DNA of 64,000 nucleotides from HLUCCA09 sp038745585 (GTDB taxonomy: Bacteria; Pseudomonadota; Alphaproteobacteria; Rhodobacterales; Rhodobacteraceae), in the NCBI GenBank assembly GCA_038745585.1, contig JBCDLH010000002.1, positions 186,001-250,000 on the forward strand. The letters are read 5' to 3'. Position numbers and translations under genes: made by a program. Positions 50,456-58,739 of this stretch are shown one piece after another. A model generated the notes under the pieces. That model was not told the DNA's origin, did no database searches, and saw only the letters and a program-made list of their open reading frames with translations. Numbering within the stretch: the stretch's first letter is position 1; every line of letters starts with the position of its first letter.

Positions 50456-50552
50456 GGATGCCCCCGAGTTCACTGGACAGGGCCGGACTCCAGATCGAGC
50501 AAAAACAAGGCGTTGCTTGGGCAAGCGGTCGCCTCTGGACAGATCGGGATGA
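50456..50552. repeat. Left direct repeat (attL-like)
   Basis: 97-bp copy of the repeat that starts at 54763. The best-conserved core, identical in both, is 28 bp at 50496-50523; the rest matches with about one in six differences and one 1-bp gap. It ends where the transposase fragment begins. Confidence 0.8.
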
Positions 50553-50655
50553 ATTAGTTGTCCACTACAACACCGAGCGCCCACATCTAGGCTACCGCAA
50601 TCAGGGCCGGAGGCCCATCGAAACCATCATGTCATTCGTTAGCCAAGAAGGTTAA
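50548..50655 (+). pseudogene. 3' fragment of IS transposase (DDE integrase core)
   Basis: An open stretch ending in TAA encodes HYNTERPHLGYRNQGRR and ends SFVSQEG, the extreme C-terminus of an IS3/IS481-type transposase (the RPHLGY motif lies just past the catalytic Glu). Everything upstream is missing, replaced by the left repeat. A TGTCCACTTAAC end at 50651-50662 looks like an IS terminus facing vapE. It is a remnant, not a functional gene. Confidence 0.75.
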
Positions 50656-52340
50656 GTGGACATACAAGCGATGTGGGCCTCGTAGAGCATTTCCTTGAGC
50701 GGGTGGAATGGTCGCCTCTTCGCAGCGGTGATCAGCCCGGCCCGAAGAGCGCCCACGGAGGGCGAAAGATCATAGCCTAAACCTCCATTCGCCTTAGAAG
50801 GTCCCGACATCAACGTGGTCAGAAAGTCGTCGTGGGCGTCTTCCCAACGGACGCCGTTGAAGGGCTCGGCGCACGGCATGTTCTCTATGTGCCTTACTCC
50901 GGAAATGATCGGGCCGGTTTGAACGATCTCTTGCGAGAATTCGTTGAAGGCCATTTTGTTGCGCAAGCGCGGATCGGATTGCAGTATGATCGCGACGTTG
51001 TGGGCGTTGTTCTTCAGGGTGAGACCGTTGAGACCGCCGTAGGAAAGGCTGTTGTTCCAATTGACGCTGGGCTCCGGGAGGTCGATCCTCACGCTCGGCT
51101 TTACCGGGTCGTCGGATTTCTCTTCTGGCTTTTCAGCTTTCTTGGGTTGACTGATGTAATCCTTATCGTATGCGTCCGACTCTTCCTGCTCTGCCGGGGG
51201 CTGATCTCCCGGCTCGCTCAACTCGTCGAGCATTCCGTCGAAGTCGTACCTCTCCGAGCGCCGTATCTCGCTCGTTCGGTCGTCCTTCTTCGCGAACTCA
51301 GACATCGCCTTGAAGCTCGGGCGCTGACCGATGGGACCTTCGAGGTCTTCCTGACTGTCTTTGTCCACGAAGTTGTGGATTCGCGTGGCGTCGAAGACGT
51401 TCACCAGTTGCTCTTGGCACGGGTCGGAGCCGTGGTGCGAGAACATGAACTTGTCGTCGTAGAAGATAGCGCCGTCCGCGCTCGTTCCGTGGAGGTAAGA
51501 GGCTCGGGTCACGACCCCTTGGTTCCACTGCGTCGGCTCGTAAAGACCTTCAAGCGGGCCCCCCTCGGAGATTGCCTCGGTGAAGGACCATGCCCGGCAG
51601 AAGGCACCGATCAGGCCGTCCTTTTCTAGCGGGTCTTCCGCTTCATCGGCCGCCTCGCGCGGTGTGGGTTCGCCGGGAAAGGTCGGCCAGTTCTTGCGGT
51701 CGTCGAGATCGCCGTATTTCTCGCTGCCCCACGCTAGAAGCTCGTCGACATCGAGCATCGAACCGTGTCGAAAGCCCTGTCGATAGTGCCGCTCCATGTC
51801 ACGGGAGTAACTCCCAAGGTACATGAGCTGTGCTGGGCGCGCTGAGACCATGTCGAACAGTTCGATGTTCTCTCGGTCACAAACCAGACGGCAGACCAGC
51901 GAGTATTCATCGGGTCGGATCGGGCGATTCGCTAAGATCGCAACCCGGACCTTGGGGTTCTCGGGTGTGTGAGATCGCGTCGTGTGGAAGAATTGCTCTA
52001 CGCCGCGGAACATAAGGCCTTCTTCGAGTAGTTCGAGGGCGCCCGGCGTGAAGTAGTCCCCGTCGAGTGTTATGACCCGGCGACACTGCACCGACTTCCG
52101 GTTGCGCTTGTCCTTATCGATCCCGGTTCCCATCCACCAGCCGTTGCCCTTCTTGAGCGCCTTCTGCTTGAGGTCGGGTAGCGCCTTGTACTCGGCAAAA
52201 GTTTCTTTCGTTTTCAGTGGGTCGAGAACGTCTTCGCGACAATCCCCCCATGAGGTTTCTTCAGACTTGGCTTTACCGAGGTCACTTGCTCTGCCACGGG
52301 CGATAGTCACCCGCTGGTTATCGTTGTTCATGTCAGACAT
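50652..52340 (-). pseudogene. PrimPol/VapE-type replication protein, truncated
   Basis: 562-aa frame from an ATG at 52340 (MSDMNNDNQRVTIARG; AGGAAGAG site). N-terminal sequence ITIARG/WGDCREDVLDPLKTKETFAEY and VITLDGDYFTPG (Asp93, Asp95), then VRVAILANRPIRPDEYSLVCRLVCDRENIELFD and AQLMYLGSYS, matches PrimPol-like primase domains of VapE/VirE-type proteins. KDGLIGAFCRAWSFTEAISEG and DDKFMFSHHGSDP follow, as in complete members. The linker before the helicase is present (TLKNNAHNVAIILQSDPRLRNKMAFNEF), but the P-loop VirE helicase domain that should follow is absent. The last residues come from the adjoining IS end. It is probably inactive in replication, but the frame itself is open. Confidence 0.78.
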
Positions 52341-52371
52341 GCAGCTCTTCCTGTTGGCTGAGAGTGCAGTG

Positions 52372-52611
52372 TCAGTCTTGAGATGCAGCGCGCGCTTTTT
52401 CAGAGATGAAGGCGTCCAGCCAGTTCTCTGGCATTCCGGACGCGCGTTCGGAGAGCTTGACGAACGGTGGGAACTGCTTCCGCGCAATGAGCGAATACAC
52501 TTGCGATTTGCTCATTCCGCAGCGGGCTATCACCTCGCTTGGGCGAAGAATTCTCCCTCGAGGCCGAAGCTCATTCCAGAAGCCCTCGCCCGTCTCGGTG
52601 TCAGTGGTCAT
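52372..52611 (-). CDS. AlpA-family DNA-binding regulator
   Basis: 79-aa protein with a winged HTH of the AlpA/excisionase type: GRILRPSEVIARCGMSKSQVYSLIARKQFPPFVKLSERASGMPENWLDAFISEKARAA. AlpA proteins of P4-like and CP4-57 elements regulate integrase or excise the element. The ATG at 52611 (MTTDTETGEG) follows GGAGAG. It lies 31 bp upstream of the VapE-like gene, so the two probably share a transcript. The family's usual VGW before the last helix is replaced by SGMPENW. Confidence 0.88.
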   Translation of the reverse strand: MTTDTETGEGFWNELRPRGRILRPSEVIARCGMSKSQVYSLIARKQFPPFVKLSERASGMPENWLDAFISEKARAASQD

Positions 52612-52699
52612 GGTGTCTCTCCGACTACAGGTTCGTCCTGAGAAGACCATGACAGATCAACTGCATGCCAGTTTAGTGCAGGAAGTCCGCGTGTTCAAA

Positions 52700-53503
52700 C
52701 TACTTCCTTCCGGCGGAGGTCGGTGCCTCGCCATGCGCACCGCTCCAAGCATCCAGAGAGCCTCTCCAGCACACCTCTGCATGCTCCCATCGCAGGCCGT
52801 TGGAGGAGCGGTGTCCCGTCAGATTGGGGAAGCTCTGTAGGTCAGGGCTTTGTTCTCGCATAGCTTCCATCAGCTGCTTTCGGAGCGTACCAAGCGGTGG
52901 GACTTGCCACTCCAACTTCTTGCTTACGAGTGTCGCACTATGACAAATGAGGGGTGTGGTCGCCTCTGGCGAGACGGACTCCCGAACACTCTGCAAAATG
53001 AAGTTACCGAGTGGGCCCACTCGCCCAGAGTCTGGATCGATATCAATTCGAGGCTTTCGACCAAAGACAGCCTTAAACAAGCCGATTGCCGTGGGATAGA
53101 AGTCGCGTAGGGGACTTGGCGGTCTGCCAGTCCGCTTCAGGTCCAATTGCTTCGCCTGAAGCCTCATATCGCTCAACCAACGAGACACGTCTTCTCTGAA
53201 CGCAACAGGCATCCTTGGCGGGAAGAGGTCATGTTCCCGCAATTGAACCGACATCTCCTCGTATGTGTGAAACGCTTTGGAGAGCTTCTCGATTTGCTGG
53301 AGGCGTTCTTTTGTGAGTTGTCCACTTCCGGGTGCTCCAGCGAAGCTTTCGTAAATGACGATATTGAGCGCTTTGGCGAGGAGGCGGCTGTTGACTCCGT
53401 TGCGTGGGCTCAGCCCCGTTGCAAAGATAATCCGATCCGCTGCAGCTGTACTGATCGTTCGCGGTTTGCCATACGGTCGAGGCGTTTCACTCTCTTCCGG
53501 CAT
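52700..53503 (-). CDS. Unknown protein coupled to the integrase
   Basis: 267-aa soluble protein with no recognised domain. Mostly helical, with charged segments (GQLTKERLQQIEKLSKAFHTYEEMSVQLREHDLFPP, VSRWLSDMRLQAKQLDLKRTG). The part RDFYPTAIGLFKAVFGRKPRIDIDPDSGRVGPLGNFILQSV resembles a stretch seen in other island-borne proteins, by memory and unverified. Its ATG overlaps the integrase stop by one base (TAATG), so it is translated with it. It lies between the integrase and the AlpA gene. Possible roles are an excision partner, an interference factor or cargo; none is shown by sequence. Confidence 0.65.
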   Translation of the reverse strand: MPEESETPRPYGKPRTISTAAADRIIFATGLSPRNGVNSRLLAKALNIVIYESFAGAPGSGQLTKERLQQIEKLSKAFHTYEEMSVQLREHDLFPPRMPVAFREDVSRWLSDMRLQAKQLDLKRTGRPPSPLRDFYPTAIGLFKAVFGRKPRIDIDPDSGRVGPLGNFILQSVRESVSPEATTPLICHSATLVSKKLEWQVPPLGTLRKQLMEAMREQSPDLQSFPNLTGHRSSNGLRWEHAEVCWRGSLDAWSGAHGEAPTSAGRK

Positions 53504-54699
53504 TAGAAGAACTCCCCGTATGCAAACTCATCGAGCTGATCGGCCCACCATCGCGCCAAGCGCACCCGCTCGTCCCAATGCTCGCCGCGGACATAGGCAC
53601 GGCGGACATCGTTCCCTTCAACGTGCGCGAGCGCGCGCTCGATGGCATCGGCGTGCCAGAGCCCCGACTCGTTTGCGAGCGTGCTGAACGTCGCCCTGAA
53701 ACCATGGGCCGTCATCTGGTCCGACGCGTAGCCGAGCCGCCGGAGCGCCCCGTTCCATGTGTTTTCGGACGCGGGCTTTTGCCAACTCCGGGTTGAGGGG
53801 AAGAGGAGATCGCTGGTCCCAGTCAGCAGGTGGAGGTCCCGCAGCTTCTCAATCGTTTGCCTCGCCAGCGGAACGCGGTGCGGGCGCCGCATCTTCATGC
53901 GCTCTGCTGGAACCCGCCAAACGGCTTCGTCCAAATCGAACTCCGTCCACTGAGCGTGGCGGAGTTCACCGGGGCGGGGCGCAAGAAGAGCCAAGAGCTG
54001 CAGCGCAAATTTGGTCGTCGCTTGACCGTTGAAGTCCTCGATCCGCACCAGTAGCTCGCCCAGTTGGTCGCGGTCGATGAGCGCTGCGCGAGAGGTCACT
54101 TGCGGTCGGATGAGCGCACCCTTGAGGGCTTCAGTCGGGTCTGATCGGGCACGACCCGAGGCAATCGCATACCGGAAGATCGCACTAATCGTAGACCGCA
54201 ACCGGCGGGCCGTTTCATAAGTCCCGTTCTCCTCGACCTTCTTCAAAACGCTCAAGATGTCCGGCGCTTCGATCTGCGAGATCGGGCGACCCGCAAGATC
54301 GGCTTCGGTGAACGCGACCAGCCACGTTTGTTTCTTCAGCGTTTGCGCCGCGCGGCCTTCCTTGCGGAGCTTGTCGAGATACTCCTCTGCGACGCCACCG
54401 AAGGTGACGGCGCGCTCGCGCTCGTCCTGCAGGCGGGCCTGCTTGCGCTGCTCGGAGGGGTCGAGACCATCAATTAGTTGGCGCTTGGCCTGATCGCGTT
54501 TCTCGCGCGCGTCCTTGAGGCTGAGGACCGGATAGGGACCGAAGCAGAGAAGCTTCTCCTTGCCCCGAAAGCGATACTTCAGGTGCCAAAGCTTCGACCC
54601 ACTAGGGTTCACCTGCACGTAGAGACCCCCTCCGTCGAACCTCTTGTAGGGGCGCTCCGCGGGCTTCAGATTCCGTAACCCACTATCACTCAAAGGCAT
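53503..54699 (-). CDS. int: Tyrosine recombinase/integrase (P4 type)
   Basis: 398-aa integrase. The N-terminal DUF4102 arm-binding domain is PLSDSGLRNLKPAERPYKRFDGGGLYVQVNPSGSKLWHLKYRFRGKEKLLCFGPYPVLSLKDARE. A SAM-like core-binding domain follows (FGGVAEEYLDKLRKEG), then the catalytic domain: APRPGELRHAQW (first Arg), HGFRATFSTLANE (His-x-x-Arg) and VRRAYVRGEHWDERVRLARWWAD (Tyr nucleophile). The ATG at 54699 gives MPLSDSGL; a longer frame reaches into the right repeat and is rejected. It lies 64 bp from the right repeat, pointing away from tRNA-Phe, the normal position for P4-type integrases. All catalytic residues are present. Confidence 0.92.
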   Translation of the reverse strand: MPLSDSGLRNLKPAERPYKRFDGGGLYVQVNPSGSKLWHLKYRFRGKEKLLCFGPYPVLSLKDAREKRDQAKRQLIDGLDPSEQRKQARLQDERERAVTFGGVAEEYLDKLRKEGRAAQTLKKQTWLVAFTEADLAGRPISQIEAPDILSVLKKVEENGTYETARRLRSTISAIFRYAIASGRARSDPTEALKGALIRPQVTSRAALIDRDQLGELLVRIEDFNGQATTKFALQLLALLAPRPGELRHAQWTEFDLDEAVWRVPAERMKMRRPHRVPLARQTIEKLRDLHLLTGTSDLLFPSTRSWQKPASENTWNGALRRLGYASDQMTAHGFRATFSTLANESGLWHADAIERALAHVEGNDVRRAYVRGEHWDERVRLARWWADQLDEFAYGEFF

Positions 54700-54762
54700 G
54701 ATTTTGGGAATCGCATTGATGTGGTCCTGCCTTCCACCCCCAAATCCACCCCCAGATCGCGA

Positions 54763-54860
54763 GGATGCCCCCGGAGGCCACTGGACAAGGCTGGACTCCA
54801 AAACGAGCAAAAACAAGGCGTTGCTTGGGCAGGCGAACGCCTCTGGACAGGTCTGGATGA
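54763..54860. repeat. Right direct repeat (attR-like)
   Basis: 98-bp copy of the repeat at 50456-50552, with an identical 28-bp core at 54804-54831. It ends 5 bp short of the tRNA-Phe 3' end, so the attachment site lies just downstream of the tRNA rather than inside it. Confidence 0.8.
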
Positions 54861-54865
54861 GGTGA

Positions 54866-54940
54866 TGGTGCCCGGGGGCGGAATCGAACCACCGACACGA
54901 GGATTTTCAGTCCACTGCTCTACCCCTGAGCTACCCGGGC
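54866..54940 (-). tRNA. tRNA-Phe (GAA)
   Basis: 75-nt cloverleaf including an encoded CCA. Acceptor arms GCCCGGG and CCCGGGC pair fully, the D-arm is GCTC-AGGGGTA-GAGC, the anticodon loop is CTGAAAA (anticodon GAA) and the T-loop TTCGATT. The anticodon stem has one U:U mismatch, which I recall as normal for alphaproteobacterial tRNA-Phe. It is the anchor of the neighbouring integrated element. Confidence 0.97.
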
Positions 54941-55187
54941 ACGGGAGGGGCGACCGATTTTCGGTTGCGCGGGTCTAGACCTTGGCGCGTTGGGGTTCAA
55001 GAGGCTTGCGGCGTAAGTTGTGGTCTTGCCCGGCGTCGCCTCTGGGCGCGCGCGCTCTCGGGCTGGGGAGGTCCACCTTCGGTGACCACGGCGCCTGTCT
55101 CTTCGGAAACGCGGCGCGGCTTTGCCTGGGCGGGGCACAGACCGCCGCGCGCGCCGTTCGGCCACGCACCACCCTAACCTCTGCGGC

Positions 55188-57005
55188 CTACTCCACAGTC
55201 ACCGACTTTGCGAGGTTCCTTGGCTGATCGACATCCGTGCCTTTGGCGACGGCGGTGTGGTAGGCCAGGAGTTGCGCTGGCACGGCGTAAAGGATCGGCG
55301 CGAGAACAGGCGCAACCGCCGGCATGACCAGCGTCTCCCAACAGCCGGCGCCCGCTTCGGCAACGCCTTCGGCGTCGGAGATTAGGAGCACGCGCCCGCC
55401 GCGCGCCATCACCTCTTGCATGTTCGACACGGTCTTTTCGAAGAGGCCGTCGCGCGGGGCGAACACGATCACGGGGACGGACTTGTCGACAAGCGCGATG
55501 GGCCCATGCTTTAGCTCGCCTGACGCGTACCCTTCGGCGTGGATGTAGCTGATTTCCTTGAGCTTCAGTGCGCCCTCGAGAGCGAGGGGAAACATTGGCC
55601 CCCGCCCCAGAAAGAGCACGTCACGCGCCTCTGCGACGAGCTTTGCGACTGATGCGATCTCTGGGCCGCGCGCCAAGGCGAGGTTGAGGAGCCCCGGCAG
55701 CGCTTGGACCATCGCGAGTTTCTCGGCCGCCGCTTGACGAGAAAGCGCAGCACGGTCGACCCCGGCACGGAGCGCGAGGAGGTAGAGCACCGCAAGCTGG
55801 CAAGTGAACGCTTTCGTCGAAGCGACGCCGATCTCGGCGCCGGCCTGGGTCGGGAGGACCAGAGCCGATTCGCGCGCAATCGTGCTCTCAGGCACATTGA
55901 CGATGGAGGCGACCGTCTCAGAGCGGGGCGCGGCATAGCGCAGGGCTGCCAGCGTATCGGCCGTCTCTCCCGATTGGGATACAAAGAGCGAGAGGGTCCG
56001 CGGCGGCATCGGCGGCTCGCGGTAGCGGTACTCGGACGCGACATCGATGTCCGCCGGGAGCCCGGCGATCTGCTCGAACCAGTACTTCGCCACGTGGCAA
56101 GCAAACGATGCCGTGCCGCAGGCGACCATCGACACGCGGTCAAGCGCGGCAAAGTCGATCCCCGGCGCGGGCAGGACGATCTCGCCATCGGGCAGATAAT
56201 GCGCCAGGGTCTCGGCAAGGACGGTGGGCTGCTCGGCCATCTCCTTGGCCATGAAATGCCGGTGCCCGCCTTTTTCGATCTGACCAGCGTCGATCCGTAC
56301 GGTCTTGGCCGGCCGATGGACCGGAATGCCCTCGGCGTCGCGAATGTCGACCGTGTGTCGGGTCAGAACGGCCCACTCCCCCTCTTCGAGATACGTCACG
56401 CGGTCGGTCATCGGGGCGAGCGCCAGGGCATCCGAGCCGACAAAGACCTCGTCTTTCCCGTGGCCGATTGCGAGCGGGGAGCCTCGACGGGCGACGACCA
56501 TGAGATCGTCCTCACCTTCAAAAAGGAATGCGAGCGCGAACGCGCCTTCCAGGCGCTTGAGCGTTGCGTGCGCCGCATCGACCGCGCTCATGCCGGCGTT
56601 GAGATAGTAGTGCGCGAGGAGCGCGATGGTCTCGGTGTCGGTCTCGGTCTCTGCGCCGAGATTGGCGGCGGACAGTTCTTCGCGGAGCGCCTTAAAGTTT
56701 TCGATGATCCCATTGTGGACCACGGCAACGGGCCCCGCGCGATGCGGATGGGCATTGGCGACCGTGGGCGCACCGTGGGTTGCCCAGCGCGTGTGCCCGA
56801 TGCCTGCCGTCCCGGTCAGCGGCTCGTGCACCAAGAGATCCGAGAGGTTGACGAGCTTGCCAACGGCGCGGCGCCGGTCGAGCTGCCCGCTCGTGAGCGT
56901 AGCGATCCCGGCGCTGTCATAGCCGCGATATTCGAGCCGCTTCAACGCTTCCACAAGAAGAGGGGCCGCTTCGTGCTGACCCAAAACACCGACAATTCCA
57001 CACAT
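55188..57005 (-). CDS. glmS: Glucosamine-6-phosphate synthase
   Basis: 605-aa amidotransferase that makes glucosamine-6-P from fructose-6-P and Gln, the first step of amino-sugar synthesis for peptidoglycan and LPS. The N-terminus MCGIVGVLG has the nucleophile Cys2. Glutaminase motifs GIGHTRWATHGAP and HNGIIENF follow. The two SIS domains (about 280-600) hold ACGTASFACHVAKYWFE, FVSQSGETADTLAALRYA and EISYIHAEGYASGELKHGPIALVD, and the C-terminus PRNLAKSVTVE is the family's conserved end. The upstream glmU gene is 39 bp away, suggesting an operon glmU-glmS. Confidence 0.97.
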   Translation of the reverse strand: MCGIVGVLGQHEAAPLLVEALKRLEYRGYDSAGIATLTSGQLDRRRAVGKLVNLSDLLVHEPLTGTAGIGHTRWATHGAPTVANAHPHRAGPVAVVHNGIIENFKALREELSAANLGAETETDTETIALLAHYYLNAGMSAVDAAHATLKRLEGAFALAFLFEGEDDLMVVARRGSPLAIGHGKDEVFVGSDALALAPMTDRVTYLEEGEWAVLTRHTVDIRDAEGIPVHRPAKTVRIDAGQIEKGGHRHFMAKEMAEQPTVLAETLAHYLPDGEIVLPAPGIDFAALDRVSMVACGTASFACHVAKYWFEQIAGLPADIDVASEYRYREPPMPPRTLSLFVSQSGETADTLAALRYAAPRSETVASIVNVPESTIARESALVLPTQAGAEIGVASTKAFTCQLAVLYLLALRAGVDRAALSRQAAAEKLAMVQALPGLLNLALARGPEIASVAKLVAEARDVLFLGRGPMFPLALEGALKLKEISYIHAEGYASGELKHGPIALVDKSVPVIVFAPRDGLFEKTVSNMQEVMARGGRVLLISDAEGVAEAGAGCWETLVMPAVAPVLAPILYAVPAQLLAYHTAVAKGTDVDQPRNLAKSVTVE

Positions 57006-57044
57006 GACACTTCCTCTGCTGAGGGCCCTCGCGACTGCGGCGGC

Positions 57045-58394
57045 TCAGGGGGTACGTTCTGCTTTTATGGCCCGCAAACGCGCCATCAGTTTGGCGGCAA
57101 GCCCGGGTTTGTTCGTCTGTCGGGCGCGGCCGAGGGCAAGCGCGTCGTCCGGGACATTCTCAGTGATCACCGAGCCCGAGGCCGTCATCGCGCGCGCGCC
57201 GACGCGAACGGGTGCGACGAGCATCGTGTCCGAGCCAATGAAGGCCGCGTCGCCGATCTCGGTGCGATGCTTCATCACCCCGTCATAGTTGCACGTGACC
57301 GTCCCGGCGCCGATATTCGCGCCCGCGCCAACCGAGGCATCGCCGACATAGCTCAGATGATTGACCTTGGCCCCAGGGCCGATCTCGGCGGCTTTGACCT
57401 CGACGAAGTTGCCGATCTTGGCCCCGTCGGCGATCTCGGCGCCGGGCCGCAGCCGGGCATAGGGCCCAACGACAGCATCGGCGGAGACATGGGCGCCTTC
57501 AAGGTGGGAGAACGCGCGAATATGCGCGCCGGTCTCGACCGTGACGCCGGGCCCGAAGACCACCATCGGCTCGACCGTGACGTCCCGCCCAAGCACCGTG
57601 TCCCACGCGAAATGGACAGTCTCGGGCGCTGTCAGCGTCACGCCCGCCGCCAAAGCATCGCGCCGGGCGCGGGCCTGAAACGCGGCTTCGGCCGCTGCGA
57701 GATCCGCACGGGAGTTGACGCCGAGCGTCTCGGCCTCGTCGCAAAGCACGATGCCGCAGCTCTCGCCTTGGCCGCGGGCCAGATCCGGCATGTCGGTCAG
57801 GTAGTACTCGCCGGCTGCGTTGTCGTTCGTGATCTGGGGCAAGAGCGCGGCCAGACGCGCCGTCGCGCAGGCAATGACACCCGAATTGCAGAGCGTGATC
57901 GTGCGTTCGGCGGGGCTCGCATCTTTGTACTCGACGATCCGCTCCAGCGATCCATCCGCGGCACGCACGAGCCGCCCGTAGCGGCCCGGATCCGCCGCCT
58001 CGAAGCCCAACACGACGATCGCATGGTTCGCGAGAGCCTTTAGCATGGCGCGCAATGTGTCCGGGCGCAGGAGCGGCGTGTCGCCGTAGAGGACGAGGGT
58101 GTGGCCGCCCGCGCCCCCAAGGGCCGGCATCGCCTGGAGAACGGCGTGGCCAGTGCCGAGCCGCTCGGCCTGTTCGGCGATCGCGGCCTCCGGGAAGACG
58201 CTGCGCGCGGCCTCTCCCACCGCCTGGCCGCCATGGCCCGTCACCACGACCACACGCTCGGGCGAGAGGCTTAACCCCGCGCGCAATGCATGGTGGAGAA
58301 GCGGAGCGTGGGCGACCTCGTGGAGCACCTTTGGCCGGTCCGAGAGCATGCGCTTGCCCTGCCCCGCCGCGAGGATCACCAATTGGAGGCCCAT
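57045..58394 (-). CDS. glmU: Bifunctional GlcNAc-1-P uridyltransferase/acetyltransferase
   Basis: 449-aa enzyme that acetylates GlcN-1-P and couples it to UTP, giving UDP-GlcNAc. The N-terminal pyrophosphorylase has LVILAAGQGKRMLSDRPKVLHEVAHAPLLHH, VTGHGGQAVGEA and LVLYGDTPLL with the metal-binding Asp. The C-terminal left-handed beta-helix has hexapeptide repeats through GANIGAGTVTCNYDGVMKHRTEIGDAAFIGSDTMLVAPVRVGARAMTASGSVI, including the usual NYDG/K-H motif. ATG at 58394. It is the first gene of glmU-glmS. Confidence 0.96.
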   Translation of the reverse strand: MGLQLVILAAGQGKRMLSDRPKVLHEVAHAPLLHHALRAGLSLSPERVVVVTGHGGQAVGEAARSVFPEAAIAEQAERLGTGHAVLQAMPALGGAGGHTLVLYGDTPLLRPDTLRAMLKALANHAIVVLGFEAADPGRYGRLVRAADGSLERIVEYKDASPAERTITLCNSGVIACATARLAALLPQITNDNAAGEYYLTDMPDLARGQGESCGIVLCDEAETLGVNSRADLAAAEAAFQARARRDALAAGVTLTAPETVHFAWDTVLGRDVTVEPMVVFGPGVTVETGAHIRAFSHLEGAHVSADAVVGPYARLRPGAEIADGAKIGNFVEVKAAEIGPGAKVNHLSYVGDASVGAGANIGAGTVTCNYDGVMKHRTEIGDAAFIGSDTMLVAPVRVGARAMTASGSVITENVPDDALALGRARQTNKPGLAAKLMARLRAIKAERTP

Positions 58395-58739
58395 GCCTGC
58401 CCGTCCCTTTTGCCCGCGCCCGTTTGCCCGCGCCCTTTTGTCCGCGCCGCTATGCCCACGTTGACGCGCCCGCGTTGACGCGCCCGCTGCTACGACACTG
58501 CGCCTGTCAGCGGCCCCGTCGCCCCTTGCCGCGCGCCCGCTACGTTAATACCCAGCCCCTTGTGTGCCGCAAGGGCGCGGGGCGGCCTGTCCGGTCACGA
58601 GAGGTTTCGGCATGTTGCATCTCGGCCCAGCAGCAGGCCTACAACGCGTGCCGAAGGCGAGGCTCGGACCGGGGCTCGGACCGGGGCTCGGACTGGCGCT
58701 GGCGCTGGGGCTGGGGCTAGGACGGGAAAGGACTGGGGG
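58395..58739. repeat. Low-complexity intergenic region with 12-bp and 6-bp repeats
   Basis: 345 bp between divergent glmU and the phosphatase gene. 58661-58696 has three 12-bp units (GGCTCGGACCGG type) followed by four 6-bp CGCTGG/GGCTGG units to 58720, abutting the phosphatase start. Near glmU a run of GCCCGCGCCC-like motifs (about 58405-58450) and GTTGACGCGCCC copies at about 58460 and 58475 are seen. No gene recognised; promoters for both genes must lie here. Confidence 0.6.

Larger units (their letters stand above)
50456..54860. mobile_element. Decayed P4-satellite-like integrative element at tRNA-Phe
   Basis: About 4.4-kb element bounded by about 97-bp direct repeats. On the minus strand it carries, from the tRNA side inward: tyrosine integrase, an unknown protein, an AlpA-like regulator and a PrimPol/VapE-like replication protein cut short, with an IS fragment at the cut. 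This gene order (int, AlpA, replication primase/helicase) matches P4-like satellites and related islands. Its DNA appears less GC-rich than the flanks. The left arm beyond vapE has been lost, so excision as an autonomous element is doubtful. There are no structural phage genes and no recognised cargo. Confidence 0.8.

Noticed and set aside
54866..54940. tRNA-Phe 3' end as the attachment core
   Set aside because: No copy of the tRNA 3' end is seen at the left border; the shared 28-bp core lies outside the tRNA gene.
55704..58043. Long plus-strand frame (about 780 codons) across glmS and glmU
   Set aside because: Antisense to two intact housekeeping genes; the protein has no recognisable domain and is rich in Arg, as expected for an antisense frame.
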